A DNA stretch of 64,000 bases from Cohnella sp. AR92 (GTDB lineage: Bacteria; Bacillota; Bacilli; Paenibacillales; Paenibacillaceae): the NCBI RefSeq assembly GCF_003990975.1, contig NZ_RZJR01000006.1:1-64000 (forward strand). Direction: 5' to 3'. Position 1 is the stretch's first letter; each line of letters begins with the position of its first letter. Shown here in pieces: positions 46,828 through 53,922 of the stretch. The translations under genes and the position numbers were made by a program. A model generated the notes under the pieces. The model was not told the DNA's origin. It did not search any database and saw nothing but the letters and a program-made list of their open reading frames with translations.

Positions 46828-47784
46828 ATGTCGGACCGGGACGAGATCGCCGAGCAGCGGCGCAAGAACCTGAAGCTAATCCACTTTAACCACGACGATC
46901 AATCGCTTGTCGAGTCCGAGAAGCCTAAGGAGACGTTCGCGGACGTAGGCGGCCTGGAGGATGTCAAGAAGAAGATTCGGATGAACTTCATTCTTCCTCT
47001 TGAGCAGCCCGAGGTGTTCGCGGCGTACGGGAAGCACGCGGGCGGCAGCCTTCTGCTGTTCGGGCCTCCCGGATGCGGCAAGACGTTCCTGGCAAGAGCC
47101 GTTGCGGGGGAGATCGATGCGAATTTCCTCCATATCGAGCTTCAGGCGATTCTCTCGATGTATTCGGGACAGAGCGAGCACAACCTGCATGATATTTTCG
47201 AGAAAGCGCGACAGAGCAAGCCCTGCGTCATTTTCATCGACGAGTTGGATGCCATGGGGGGAAGCCGACATCAGATGAGGCAGCATCACGATCGCATGCT
47301 GGTGAACCAACTGCTGCTCGAGCTGGACGGCCTGCAAGCCGAGAACGACAAGGTATTCGTGATCGGAGCGACCAACACGCCATGGTATCTGGATTCCGCC
47401 CTCCGGCGTCCGGGCCGGTTCAACCATCTCGTATTCGTTCCGCCTCCGGAAGAAGCCGAGCGCGAGACCATTCTCGGCCTTAAGCTGGCCGGAAAGCCTG
47501 CCAACGGCCTTAACCTATCCAAGATCGCGGCCGATACCCGGCTGTTCTCCGGGGCGGATCTGGATCAGGTCGTCAAGGACGCCGTCGAGTCGGCGATGGA
47601 ACGTACCTTCGAGACGGGGATCATTCAACCGATTACGATGGACGACTTGAAGAAAGCGGTCAAATCCCGAAAGCCGACGACGCTGGAGTGGTTCTCCACG
47701 GCCAGAAATTACGCGACCTTCAGCGACGTTAACCAAGACTATCAGATCGTGCTCGACTACGCGAAGAAGCACAGCCTTAAATAA
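46828..47784 (+). CDS. AAA-family ATPase, partner of the TPR membrane protein
   Basis: The 318-residue protein has one classical AAA module: Walker A GPPGCGKT (79-86), pore-loop region LSMYSGQSEHNLHDIF, Walker B VIFIDELDAMGG, sensor 1 IGATNTPW, arginine-finger region RRPGRF and a C-terminal helical lid. Its organisation resembles Vps4/ClpX-like and CDC48-like ATPases but with no N-terminal substrate domain. The next gene, 28 bp downstream, encodes a TPR protein with a membrane anchor; such AAA-TPR pairs suggest the ATPase is recruited to the membrane by the partner. Function is unknown. Confidence 0.85.
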   Translation: MSDRDEIAEQRRKNLKLIHFNHDDQSLVESEKPKETFADVGGLEDVKKKIRMNFILPLEQPEVFAAYGKHAGGSLLLFGPPGCGKTFLARAVAGEIDANFLHIELQAILSMYSGQSEHNLHDIFEKARQSKPCVIFIDELDAMGGSRHQMRQHHDRMLVNQLLLELDGLQAENDKVFVIGATNTPWYLDSALRRPGRFNHLVFVPPPEEAERETILGLKLAGKPANGLNLSKIAADTRLFSGADLDQVVKDAVESAMERTFETGIIQPITMDDLKKAVKSRKPTTLEWFSTARNYATFSDVNQDYQIVLDYAKKHSLK

Positions 47785-47812
47785 TAGAAGCCGGAACGGG
47801 GGAGAACAGCGG

Positions 47813-48688
47813 GTGGAGAATGCCCAGCAAGAGGCCTATTCGTACCGGAACGTCGACCAGCTGATCGAGTGGCATCGATATAAGGAAGCCCTGAAGGAAG
47901 CGGAGCAGATCCTGTCGCGCAGCCCGGAAGACCCGGATGCCATGGCCTTGATCGCCAAGGTCTATCTGATGCTGTCGGAATATCCGAAGGCGTTGTACTG
48001 GTCCGCAGAAGCCCTGAAGCGCGAACCGGAGCATGAACAAGCCTGGTACGTGCGCGTTCTCGTCTACTATGAGACGAGAAACGCCAAGGAATTCTACGCT
48101 GCGGCGGACGAAGCGATCCGGATCAGCCCTTACGAGGGAATGTATTACTTTCTGAAAGGAAGCCTGCTTGCCAACAAAGCCAAGCTTAAGGAAGCTCGGA
48201 ATCTTGTTCATGAAGCCTTGGCGCTCGAACCGGAGACGCCGCTCTATCTTGCGTTTCTGTCTTATATCGAAGCGTTGGACGGCCGAATGGCGGAATCCGC
48301 CCGTCTGGATAAGCAAGCGGCACAGATCGGCGCGGAATCGGCGACCGTTCTTCTCTATCTCGGGCTGGCGGCGCGATGCCGCGCCGATTACAAGCTGGAA
48401 GAAACGTACCTTCGATCGGCCGTTCGCCTGAAGCCGAACAGCAAGCAATATCAAGACGAATATCTGGAATGCATGCAGCACAGCTATCGGATCTTCCGCG
48501 TTATGCTCTGGCCGTTCAAATTCTTGCGCCGATTGAAGCCATGGCAGATCGCGGTTTGCTGGTTTTTCGCATTTCTCCTTTTTAAACCGTTGCTCGTCTT
48601 ATTTATCCTTGCGTATCTCGCCGTGCATTGGGGAACCAAAGGCTTCGTGCATGTCAAGGTATTCGGATGGCGGAGAAGGCCGGGCTGA
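47813..48688 (+). CDS. TPR-repeat protein with C-terminal membrane anchor
   Basis: The 291-residue protein has about five TPR-like repeats (YKEALKEAEQILSRSPEDPDAMALIAKVYLML, YPKALYWSAEALKREPEHEQAWYVRVLVYYE and others), then a basic linker and a C-terminal hydrophobic stretch (WQIAVCWFFAFLLFKPLLVLFILAYLAVHW, about 245-275) able to span the membrane once or twice. It starts with GTG 47813 behind GGGGGAG. It is transcribed together with the AAA ATPase, and a strong hairpin follows. Confidence 0.85.
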   Translation: MENAQQEAYSYRNVDQLIEWHRYKEALKEAEQILSRSPEDPDAMALIAKVYLMLSEYPKALYWSAEALKREPEHEQAWYVRVLVYYETRNAKEFYAAADEAIRISPYEGMYYFLKGSLLANKAKLKEARNLVHEALALEPETPLYLAFLSYIEALDGRMAESARLDKQAAQIGAESATVLLYLGLAARCRADYKLEETYLRSAVRLKPNSKQYQDEYLECMQHSYRIFRVMLWPFKFLRRLKPWQIAVCWFFAFLLFKPLLVLFILAYLAVHWGTKGFVHVKVFGWRRRPG

Positions 48689-48709
48689 CCGTAACAGATT
48701 CCAACACGT

Positions 48710-48750
48710 AAAGACGTCGTTAGGGAACGAATCCCTGCGACGTCTTTTTA
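48710..48750 (+). terminator. Terminator of the AAA-TPR operon
   Basis: AAAGACGTCG (48710-48719) pairs with CGACGTCTTT, with inner AGGGA/TCCCT pairing and a T5 tail. Confidence 0.92.
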
Positions 48751-48809
48751 GCATGCACAGGAGCATTATTGACGGCGGCTTTGTTTTCCGTTACCATTGA
48801 ACGTAATTA

Positions 48810-48842
48810 TTAATTTAGTAAATTAGTAAATTAGTAAATCTT
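48810..48842. repeat. Short AT-rich direct repeats (about 9 bp, three copies)
   Basis: The motif TTAGTAAA recurs three times with a 9-bp period upstream of the next gene. It may be a simple sequence repeat or a regulator binding array; nothing more can be said. Confidence 0.55.
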
Positions 48843-48882
48843 AAAAGTAGTATCCATCCAATAATGGAAATGAGGAAGCCCT

Positions 48883-49362
48883 ATGAAAATTCCGACTTCA
48901 TTAAAGCATAAGCCGGTTATCGTGGCAGAGGATTACGGTCAGATCGACGGACGCTCCGCGGGGGACACCGATACTCAAGGCTTGAGTCTAGGTCTTGCCC
49001 AATGGAACGATCGCGGCAAGGTCGACATCTCCGCCAAAGTATGGAGGTACACGGGCGAGAAGTGGTCCCGCCAGTCGGAGGAGCTGCCGCTGCATCGCGT
49101 GCTGGATTTATCGATCCTGATCTGCCGCGCTCTGGAGCACTTCCGCGAGTCCTATCGTTATGAGGGCTTGTACGATCCGGAGAATCCGGTCATCGATCGG
49201 ATCGGCCTCCAGGGTGAAGCGATGACGGTATCGGTCTGCACCGACAACGAGAAGATCCGCGAGGATATCAAGCTGTTTAACCAAGCTCTCAGCGATGACG
49301 GCGAATTGATCGGGGAACGGCTGAGCACGCTCTCGCGGCTTCTGAAGGAAATGGGCTATTAA
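48883..49362 (+). CDS. DUF6530-like conserved protein
   Basis: The 159-residue protein begins MKIPTSLKHKPVIVAEDY and contains GLSLGLAQWNDRGKVDISAKVWRYTGEKWSRQSEELPLHRVLDLSILIC, a pattern I associate with DUF6530 proteins of Bacillales. No membrane segment or catalytic motif is evident. ATG 48883 follows GAGGAAG. Function is unknown. Confidence 0.7.
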   Translation: MKIPTSLKHKPVIVAEDYGQIDGRSAGDTDTQGLSLGLAQWNDRGKVDISAKVWRYTGEKWSRQSEELPLHRVLDLSILICRALEHFRESYRYEGLYDPENPVIDRIGLQGEAMTVSVCTDNEKIREDIKLFNQALSDDGELIGERLSTLSRLLKEMGY

Positions 49363-49394
49363 GGGAAGGAATATCGCATGAAGGAGGCATCGAC

Positions 49395-49763
49395 GTGGAT
49401 AAAAGCAAACGCAAGGAGCTTCAAGAGGAATATAAGCAAATAAAGACCTTTATGGGGGTCGTTCGGATCACGAATCGGACGAATGGCAAGATGTATGTCG
49501 ATTCTTATCCGAACCTGAAGAACAAATGGCTGACGATCCAGATGCAGCTCGATATGGGCCGATTCGCGAACGCCGAGCTGCAACGGGATTGGACGGCGCT
49601 CGGGAAGGACGCATTCGATTACGAAGTCTTGGAAGAGAAGGACACGACGGATATTCTGGACGTTCGCTGGGAAACGAAGCAATTGGAGAAGAAGTGGTTG
49701 GAGAGGCTCCAGCCGTACGGAGAGAAAGGATACAATAAACCGAAGCCAACGACAAATGAATAG
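49395..49763 (+). CDS. Degenerate GIY-YIG-like protein
   Basis: The 122-residue protein resembles the small GIY-YIG nuclease group of Bacillales, but the signature motif reads GVV...YVD in place of GIY...YIG. The rest (KNKWLTIQMQLDMGRFANAELQRDW, DAFDYEVLEEKDTTDI, QLEKKWLERLQPYGEKGYNKP) retains the small-protein architecture with the C-terminal YN(K/R)P. Loss of the Tyr residues suggests it may not be an active nuclease. GTG 49395 follows AAGGAGG. Confidence 0.7.
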   Translation: MDKSKRKELQEEYKQIKTFMGVVRITNRTNGKMYVDSYPNLKNKWLTIQMQLDMGRFANAELQRDWTALGKDAFDYEVLEEKDTTDILDVRWETKQLEKKWLERLQPYGEKGYNKPKPTTNE

Positions 49764-49773
49764 CGTTCTCGCA

Positions 49774-49806
49774 AAGCCCTTGCCGACGTCGTGCAAGGGC
49801 TTTTTT
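49774..49806 (+). terminator. Terminator after the GIY-YIG-like gene
   Basis: AAGCCCTTGC (49774-49783) pairs with GCAAGGGCTT, with a 9-nt loop and a T6 tail. Confidence 0.93.
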
Positions 49807-49861
49807 ACGGTTCATATTCCGTTCATATCCGGTCCTTATTCTTATCGTGGAGGTGTTAAAT

Positions 49862-51046
49862 ATGACAAATCAACATCCAAACCAGAATTCAAAGCCGAAC
49901 GCAAACCGCCGCATTGCCATCATTGGAGGAGGACCCGGAGGGCTGACGCTTGCCCTTATTCTCCAGCGCCACGGGATCGAATCGGTTATTTACGAGAGGG
50001 AGCCGGTCGAATCCAACCGCGATCATGGAGGTTCCCTCGATATTCACGAGGATTCCGGGCAATTGGCATTGAAGGAGGCCGGGCTGCTGGAAGCCTTCCA
50101 AGCCATCGCCCGTTATGAAGGCGAAGACTTCTTGCTCGTCGATAAGAACGGAACGACCTATCGCAAGGAAGTGGCCGAGGGAGACAAGAAGGGTGACCGG
50201 CCGGAGATCGACAGGGGAAGCCTATGCGAGCTTCTGCTAAGCGACTTGGATCCGAGCCGCATTCGGTACGGCTTTAAGTTAATTGAGGCGATTTCCCTTG
50301 AAGACGGCAGGCATGAGCTGCGATTCGAGAACGGACATATCGATACGGTCGACCTGGTTGTAGGAGCCGACGGAGCATTCTCCCGAATTCGGTCGCTTCT
50401 GACGGAATCCGCGATCGAATATTCGGGTTTAAGCATGGTAGAGCTCAACGTCGAAGATGCCGCCAAGATTTACCCCGATCTTTACGCCTATAACGGGCGC
50501 GGGAAGATGTTCGCCTTATCCGATAACAAAGCGATTCTAGCTCAGTTGAACGGAGACGGACGAATCAAGGTATATCTGAGCTTCCGAGCCGATCGTGATT
50601 GGCTGGACACGAACGGAATTCCGCTCGATCAGCCAGCGGAAGCCAAGCGAATGCTGCTGAACTATTTTGACGATTGGGATGATAAGCTGAAGAATTACAT
50701 TCGCTATGCAGGAGATCGGATCATTCCGAGAAGAATCTACATGCTTCCTGTAGGGCTTACCTGGACGTCCCGCCAGGGCATCACTCTCATCGGAGATGCC
50801 GCGCATCTGATGTCTCCATTCGCGGGAGAAGGAGTAAACCTTGCGATGCTGGACGCTTCGGAACTTGCGTTATCCCTTGTCCGCAATGAGGATCTCTGTG
50901 AGGCCGTACGCGAATACGAGAAGAAGATGTACGGCTACTCGTCGCAATCGGCCAAGGACTCCGACGAGAATCTTAAGTTAATCTTCGGCGATAATGCCGC
51001 CGAGAAGCTGAATGAACTGTTTGATCGGCTGCAGCAGCATGCCTAA
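49862..51046 (+). CDS. TetX-like FAD-dependent monooxygenase
   Basis: The 394-residue flavoprotein has the PHBH fold of TetX-type monooxygenases: GxGxxG motif IIGGGPGGLTLALILQRHGI, GGSLDIHEDSGQLALKEAGLLEAF, DLVVGADGAFSRIRSLL, TLIGDAAHLMSPFAGEGVNLAMLDA. Several of these blocks line up with TetX (GGTLDLH..GSGQEAM, IGDAAHLMPPFAGQGVN). TetX hydroxylates tetracyclines; homologues of different substrate range are common, so tetracycline activity is only a possibility. ATG 49862 lies 6 nt after GGAGGTG. Confidence 0.85.
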   Translation: MTNQHPNQNSKPNANRRIAIIGGGPGGLTLALILQRHGIESVIYEREPVESNRDHGGSLDIHEDSGQLALKEAGLLEAFQAIARYEGEDFLLVDKNGTTYRKEVAEGDKKGDRPEIDRGSLCELLLSDLDPSRIRYGFKLIEAISLEDGRHELRFENGHIDTVDLVVGADGAFSRIRSLLTESAIEYSGLSMVELNVEDAAKIYPDLYAYNGRGKMFALSDNKAILAQLNGDGRIKVYLSFRADRDWLDTNGIPLDQPAEAKRMLLNYFDDWDDKLKNYIRYAGDRIIPRRIYMLPVGLTWTSRQGITLIGDAAHLMSPFAGEGVNLAMLDASELALSLVRNEDLCEAVREYEKKMYGYSSQSAKDSDENLKLIFGDNAAEKLNELFDRLQQHA

Positions 51047-51058
51047 CCATAAACAGGA

Positions 51059-51093
51059 AGAACGGCTTCGGGGATCTCCCCCCGAAGCCGTTC
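51059..51093. terminator. Terminator between the TetX-like gene and the SDR gene
   Basis: AACGGCTTCGGGG (51061-51073) pairs with its complement at 51080-51092 in a hairpin shared by two convergent genes. Confidence 0.85.
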
Positions 51094-51110
51094 CGTTTGG
51101 CAGCGCGCGA

Positions 51111-51866
51111 TTATTGGAATATCTCGCCGCCGGCGCAATTGACGATCGTGCCGTTCAGCATGTCCGCTCCGGTCGTCGCCGCAAAGATGACCACCTCGGC
51201 GATATCCTCCGGAGTCGCCGGAATGTTCGGGCCGGTAGAGGCTGCCAACTTCGCGAAGCGTTCTTCCGACATCGTCGTAACCGCATTCGCCGCGATATTC
51301 GTGATCATGGTGTTCGGCGCAACGCCTACCGCCCGGATATTCAGGTCCTGGTAGTCTTGTCCGATCGATTTGGTCAGCGCGGCCAAGCCGTGCTTCGTCG
51401 CCGAATAAAGGCCGTTGAAGGCCGTCGGCTTGAAGCTGTTCGAGGATACGGTGTTGACGATGCGCCCGCCGCCGTTCTTCAGCATAACCGGAATGACGTA
51501 TTTAAGCCCGAGGAACGCTCCCTTAAGATTAACGCCGGTTACCCGATCGTATTCGCTAAGCTCATATTCGTGAAGCAAACGTAGCGGAACCATGATTCCC
51601 GCGTTGTTGACGAAGTAATCGATCCGGCCGAACGCTTCGACCGTTTGCTCCACATAGTTCTTCACGTCTTCCTCGCGAGAGACGTCCGCTTTGATGAAGA
51701 CCGCTTGGGCACCACGCTCCAACACGAGGGATAACGTCTCTTGGCCGGCTTGCTCGTTGAAGTCGACAAGAGACAGGCTGTACCCTCGCTCCGCGAGCTT
51801 TAGGGCGACCGAACGGCCCAGGCCGGTAGCCGAGCCGGTAATCAAGAACACTTTGGATTCGCTCAT
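51111..51866 (-). CDS. Short-chain dehydrogenase/reductase
   Basis: The 251-residue SDR has the cofactor motif ITGSATGLGRS (TGxxxGxG), NNAG, a Ser in SSNSF and the active-site YSATK, completing the catalytic set. NAD(P) preference and substrate are unknown. I start at ATG 51866 (MSESKVF) behind GGAGAGGTG; a longer frame from 51896 has no ribosome site. It is divergent from a TetR regulator, which probably controls it. Confidence 0.9.
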   Translation of the reverse strand: MSESKVFLITGSATGLGRSVALKLAERGYSLSLVDFNEQAGQETLSLVLERGAQAVFIKADVSREEDVKNYVEQTVEAFGRIDYFVNNAGIMVPLRLLHEYELSEYDRVTGVNLKGAFLGLKYVIPVMLKNGGGRIVNTVSSNSFKPTAFNGLYSATKHGLAALTKSIGQDYQDLNIRAVGVAPNTMITNIAANAVTTMSEERFAKLAASTGPNIPATPEDIAEVVIFAATTGADMLNGTIVNCAGGEIFQ

Positions 51867-51968
51867 TCTGAACACCTCTCCGGATAGGATGATCATTCAC
51901 AGATGCTTTTTTTACACCGCATCGTTCAGATGGTACCATAAGAGCAAGAAACGCGATGAACAGAGGCT

Positions 51969-52017
51969 TTTAGAGGTGTAGTAAATACGACACATGCATG
52001 GACAAGTGTCAACTAAA
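51969..52017. promoter_or_regulatory. Operator candidate between SDR and tetR genes
   Basis: GACAC (51989-51993) and GTGTC (52006-52010) form a 22-bp inverted repeat, flanked at wider distance by TTTTAG and CTAAAA. It sits between the divergent SDR and TetR-family starts, the expected location of a TetR operator. Confidence 0.5.
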
Positions 52018-52034
52018 AATGAAGGAGAGTCCTT

Positions 52035-52622
52035 ATGGCCGGTCCCCGTGATTATCCCGATATCCGCGTCGTTCGCACGAGAACGCAGCTGAGGGAGGCG
52101 CTGATCGATCTTCTGCAGGACGCCGGCTTCGAGTCCGTGAACGTGGCGGATATTGCCCGCCGGGCAGGCGTTAACCGAGTGACGTTCTACAACCATTATT
52201 CCTCCAAGGAAGAGCTGCTCGCCGAGGTTCTCGATACGCAGCTGGACGAGTATGTCTCGTTGATCGACAAGTTCGATCCGAAGACGCAGACCGAAGGATT
52301 CCATTCTAGCCATGAACAATTCATCCGGCTTAATTACGAACACTTCGACCAATACGCCAAGGTCTATAAAATCCTCCTGTCGGAGGAATTTCCCGCCTAC
52401 ACGAAGAAATTCATAGAGATCATGCAGCAGAGCATCCGCCATGTCCTGTCTCATATGAAGAGGAAGCCCGGGCTCGAGGAGGAAGATTACGCCTTCTTCA
52501 GCGAGTGGATCATCGGAGGGACGATGCAGACGGTCCGCAATTGGATCCGCAACGGACAGTTTCCTTCCGCGGAAGTGATTGCAAGGCGAACGGTACAGAC
52601 CACCAAGTTAATGCTGTTATGA
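52035..52622 (+). CDS. TetR-family transcriptional regulator
   Basis: The 195-residue regulator has an N-terminal TetR helix-turn-helix (LREALIDLLQDAGFESVNVADIARRAGVNRVTFYNHYSSKEELL) and a C-terminal ligand-binding helical domain (TetR_C_33 style). It is divergent from the SDR gene and likely represses it. It overlaps the phosphotransferase gene by 4 bp (ATGA), so the two are translationally coupled. Confidence 0.92.
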   Translation: MAGPRDYPDIRVVRTRTQLREALIDLLQDAGFESVNVADIARRAGVNRVTFYNHYSSKEELLAEVLDTQLDEYVSLIDKFDPKTQTEGFHSSHEQFIRLNYEHFDQYAKVYKILLSEEFPAYTKKFIEIMQQSIRHVLSHMKRKPGLEEEDYAFFSEWIIGGTMQTVRNWIRNGQFPSAEVIARRTVQTTKLMLL

Positions 52623-53467
52623 GAATACAGATGGAGACGAGAGGGGCAGCCGAAGTGGTTATTGGTCGTCAGGTGGGGATCGGCAATACGGCGAGCGTGT
52701 ACGAATGGGGAAGCAATGAGGTCGTCAAGCTGTTCCATCCAACCGAATTCGCGCGTTCGGATGCGGAGAAGGAAGCGAGAAACGCGGAACTCGTCAGCGA
52801 GCTGAATCTCAAGGCTCCGCGCTACTCGGGACGAATCGAGTACGAGGGCAGGCATGGTTTGATCTACGAGAAGATCGAGGGACCGACCATGCTGGTCAGG
52901 ATCGAGCCGAACCAAGAAAGCGTAAGTTACCATGCGAGACTAATGGCGCAGCTTCAGCACGAGTTTCATCAAGTGCGAGTCGGACGAGAATCCAATCTGA
53001 AGAAGGAACTGCTGGGCAGGTTGAATTGGACTCCCGAATTGAGCGATGCCGAGAAAAGCCGGATCCGGGACATTGCGGCCGGCTTGCCGGACGGAGACGC
53101 GTTCTGCCATTACGATCTGCACCCCGGCAATATCATCCTGTCGCCGAACGGCCCTGTCTTGATCGATTGGATGAACGTCCTGATCGGCGATCCGGCCGCG
53201 GACGTGGCGAGAAGCGCCATGATCATCCGGTCGTCCGACCTGCCGCCGGATGCCCCGGAATGGCTGCAGAACAGCTGGCTGGCCGACCGCAGTCACCGTT
53301 TGTTTTTCTACGAGCAGTATTGGAACGAATACCAAGCGTTATCCGGCATGAATCAACAGAACGTAGAGGACTGGTTGGCGCCGACCTGGGCGGCACGAAT
53401 CCTCGAAGTCGATCGGAGCTCAAAGAACGATTTATTAACCCTCATCAGAGAGAGGATAACGGCGTGA
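52619..53467 (+). CDS. Aminoglycoside phosphotransferase-like kinase
   Basis: The 282-residue protein has the APH-fold pattern: IGRQVGIGNTASVYEWGSNEVVKLF (nucleotide-binding loop), FCHYDLHPGNIILSPNGPVLIDWMN (catalytic HxDxxxxN loop and DxD-type motif) and GDPAADVARSAMI. Such enzymes phosphorylate aminoglycosides, macrolides, choline or other small molecules; the substrate is unknown. ATG 52619 overlaps the TetR stop codon, and a GTG for the TPR-like fragment overlaps its own stop. Confidence 0.85.
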   Translation: MRIQMETRGAAEVVIGRQVGIGNTASVYEWGSNEVVKLFHPTEFARSDAEKEARNAELVSELNLKAPRYSGRIEYEGRHGLIYEKIEGPTMLVRIEPNQESVSYHARLMAQLQHEFHQVRVGRESNLKKELLGRLNWTPELSDAEKSRIRDIAAGLPDGDAFCHYDLHPGNIILSPNGPVLIDWMNVLIGDPAADVARSAMIIRSSDLPPDAPEWLQNSWLADRSHRLFFYEQYWNEYQALSGMNQQNVEDWLAPTWAARILEVDRSSKNDLLTLIRERITA

Positions 53468-53637
53468 CAACGATAGAGCAAGCGATTCACCTTAGACAAT
53501 CCGGGCAATTGGACCAAGCTCGCGAGCTTCTGCTTGAACTCATCGAGATGAAGCCGCTCAATCCGGAAGCGCGGTATCAATGCGCATGGGTGCATGATGT
53601 CATGGAGCGGGACAAGCTCGACAAAGTCTGGAATTAA
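53464..53637 (+). pseudogene. Truncated tetratricopeptide protein (57 codons)
   Basis: GTG 53464 (GTGA overlap, AGAGAGGATAAC upstream) begins MTTIEQAIHLRQSGQLDQARELLLELIEMKPLNPEA..., the start of a TPR_5-type protein of about 150 residues. After CAWVHDVM the frame diverges (ERDKLDKVWN) and stops, and no continuation was found in other frames before the next gene. It looks like a gene remnant, though a short functional peptide is possible. Confidence 0.6.
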
Positions 53638-53650
53638 TGGACTCCCAGGG

Positions 53651-53680
53651 TTGAAAATCGGGTTGCGGGCATGCTATGAT
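53651..53680 (+). promoter_or_regulatory. Promoter of the ABC-F gene
   Basis: TTGAAA (53651-53656) and TATGAT (53675-53680) are separated by 18 bp, about 35 bp upstream of the leader ORF. Confidence 0.7.
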
Positions 53681-53715
53681 GCAAGTAATTCAAGGACGGG
53701 AGTGACTGCGATAAT

Positions 53716-53832
53716 GTGATTCTTCTTGCTAAGGCTCAAACAAGATACGCGAGTTTATCGCCTATTTTATTTGCCTATGCAAGAAAGTTACGTTATCCGT
53801 TCACTCAGACGAATATCCCGAGCGAACCCTGA
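53716..53832 (+). CDS. Leader peptide of the ABC-F attenuator (38 codons)
   Basis: GTG 53716 opens a 38-codon frame (MILLAKAQTRYASLSPILF...) ending in TGA at 53832, preceded by GGGAG at about 13 nt. Codons 22-26 (53779-53791) contain the 5' arm of an antiterminator pairing. This fits a leader whose translation controls folding of the mRNA. An ATG at 53714 is immediately followed by TGA and would be start-stop. The start is inferred. Confidence 0.65.
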   Translation: MILLAKAQTRYASLSPILFAYARKLRYPFTQTNIPSEP

Positions 53833-53905
53833 TTCAAGAGGGCTCGTCCCGTTGTATTTATTTGAGTCGCGAGAAAGTAACTTTCTTGCGGCTCTTTTAT
53901 TTTGT
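53779..53905 (+). promoter_or_regulatory. Transcription attenuator with alternative hairpins
   Basis: GCAAGAAAGTTAC (53779-53791) is a perfect 13-nt complement of GTAACTTTCTTGC (53877-53889). The latter is also the 3' arm of a terminator: GAGTCGCGAGAAAG (53864-53877) pairs with CTTTCTTGCGGCTC (53881-53894), followed by TTTTATTTTG. A third hairpin (CGAGC/GCTCG, 53819-53846) lies between. Formation of the 13-bp pairing destroys the terminator. Ribosome stalling on the leader should favour it. Confidence 0.85.
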
Positions 53906-53922
53906 ACGCGGGAGGATAATTT

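Noticed and set aside
53714-53719. ATG-TGA start-stop as the ABC-F leader
   Set aside because: It could act as a minimal ORF, but the overlapping GTG frame of 38 codons covers the antiterminator arm and explains the structure better.
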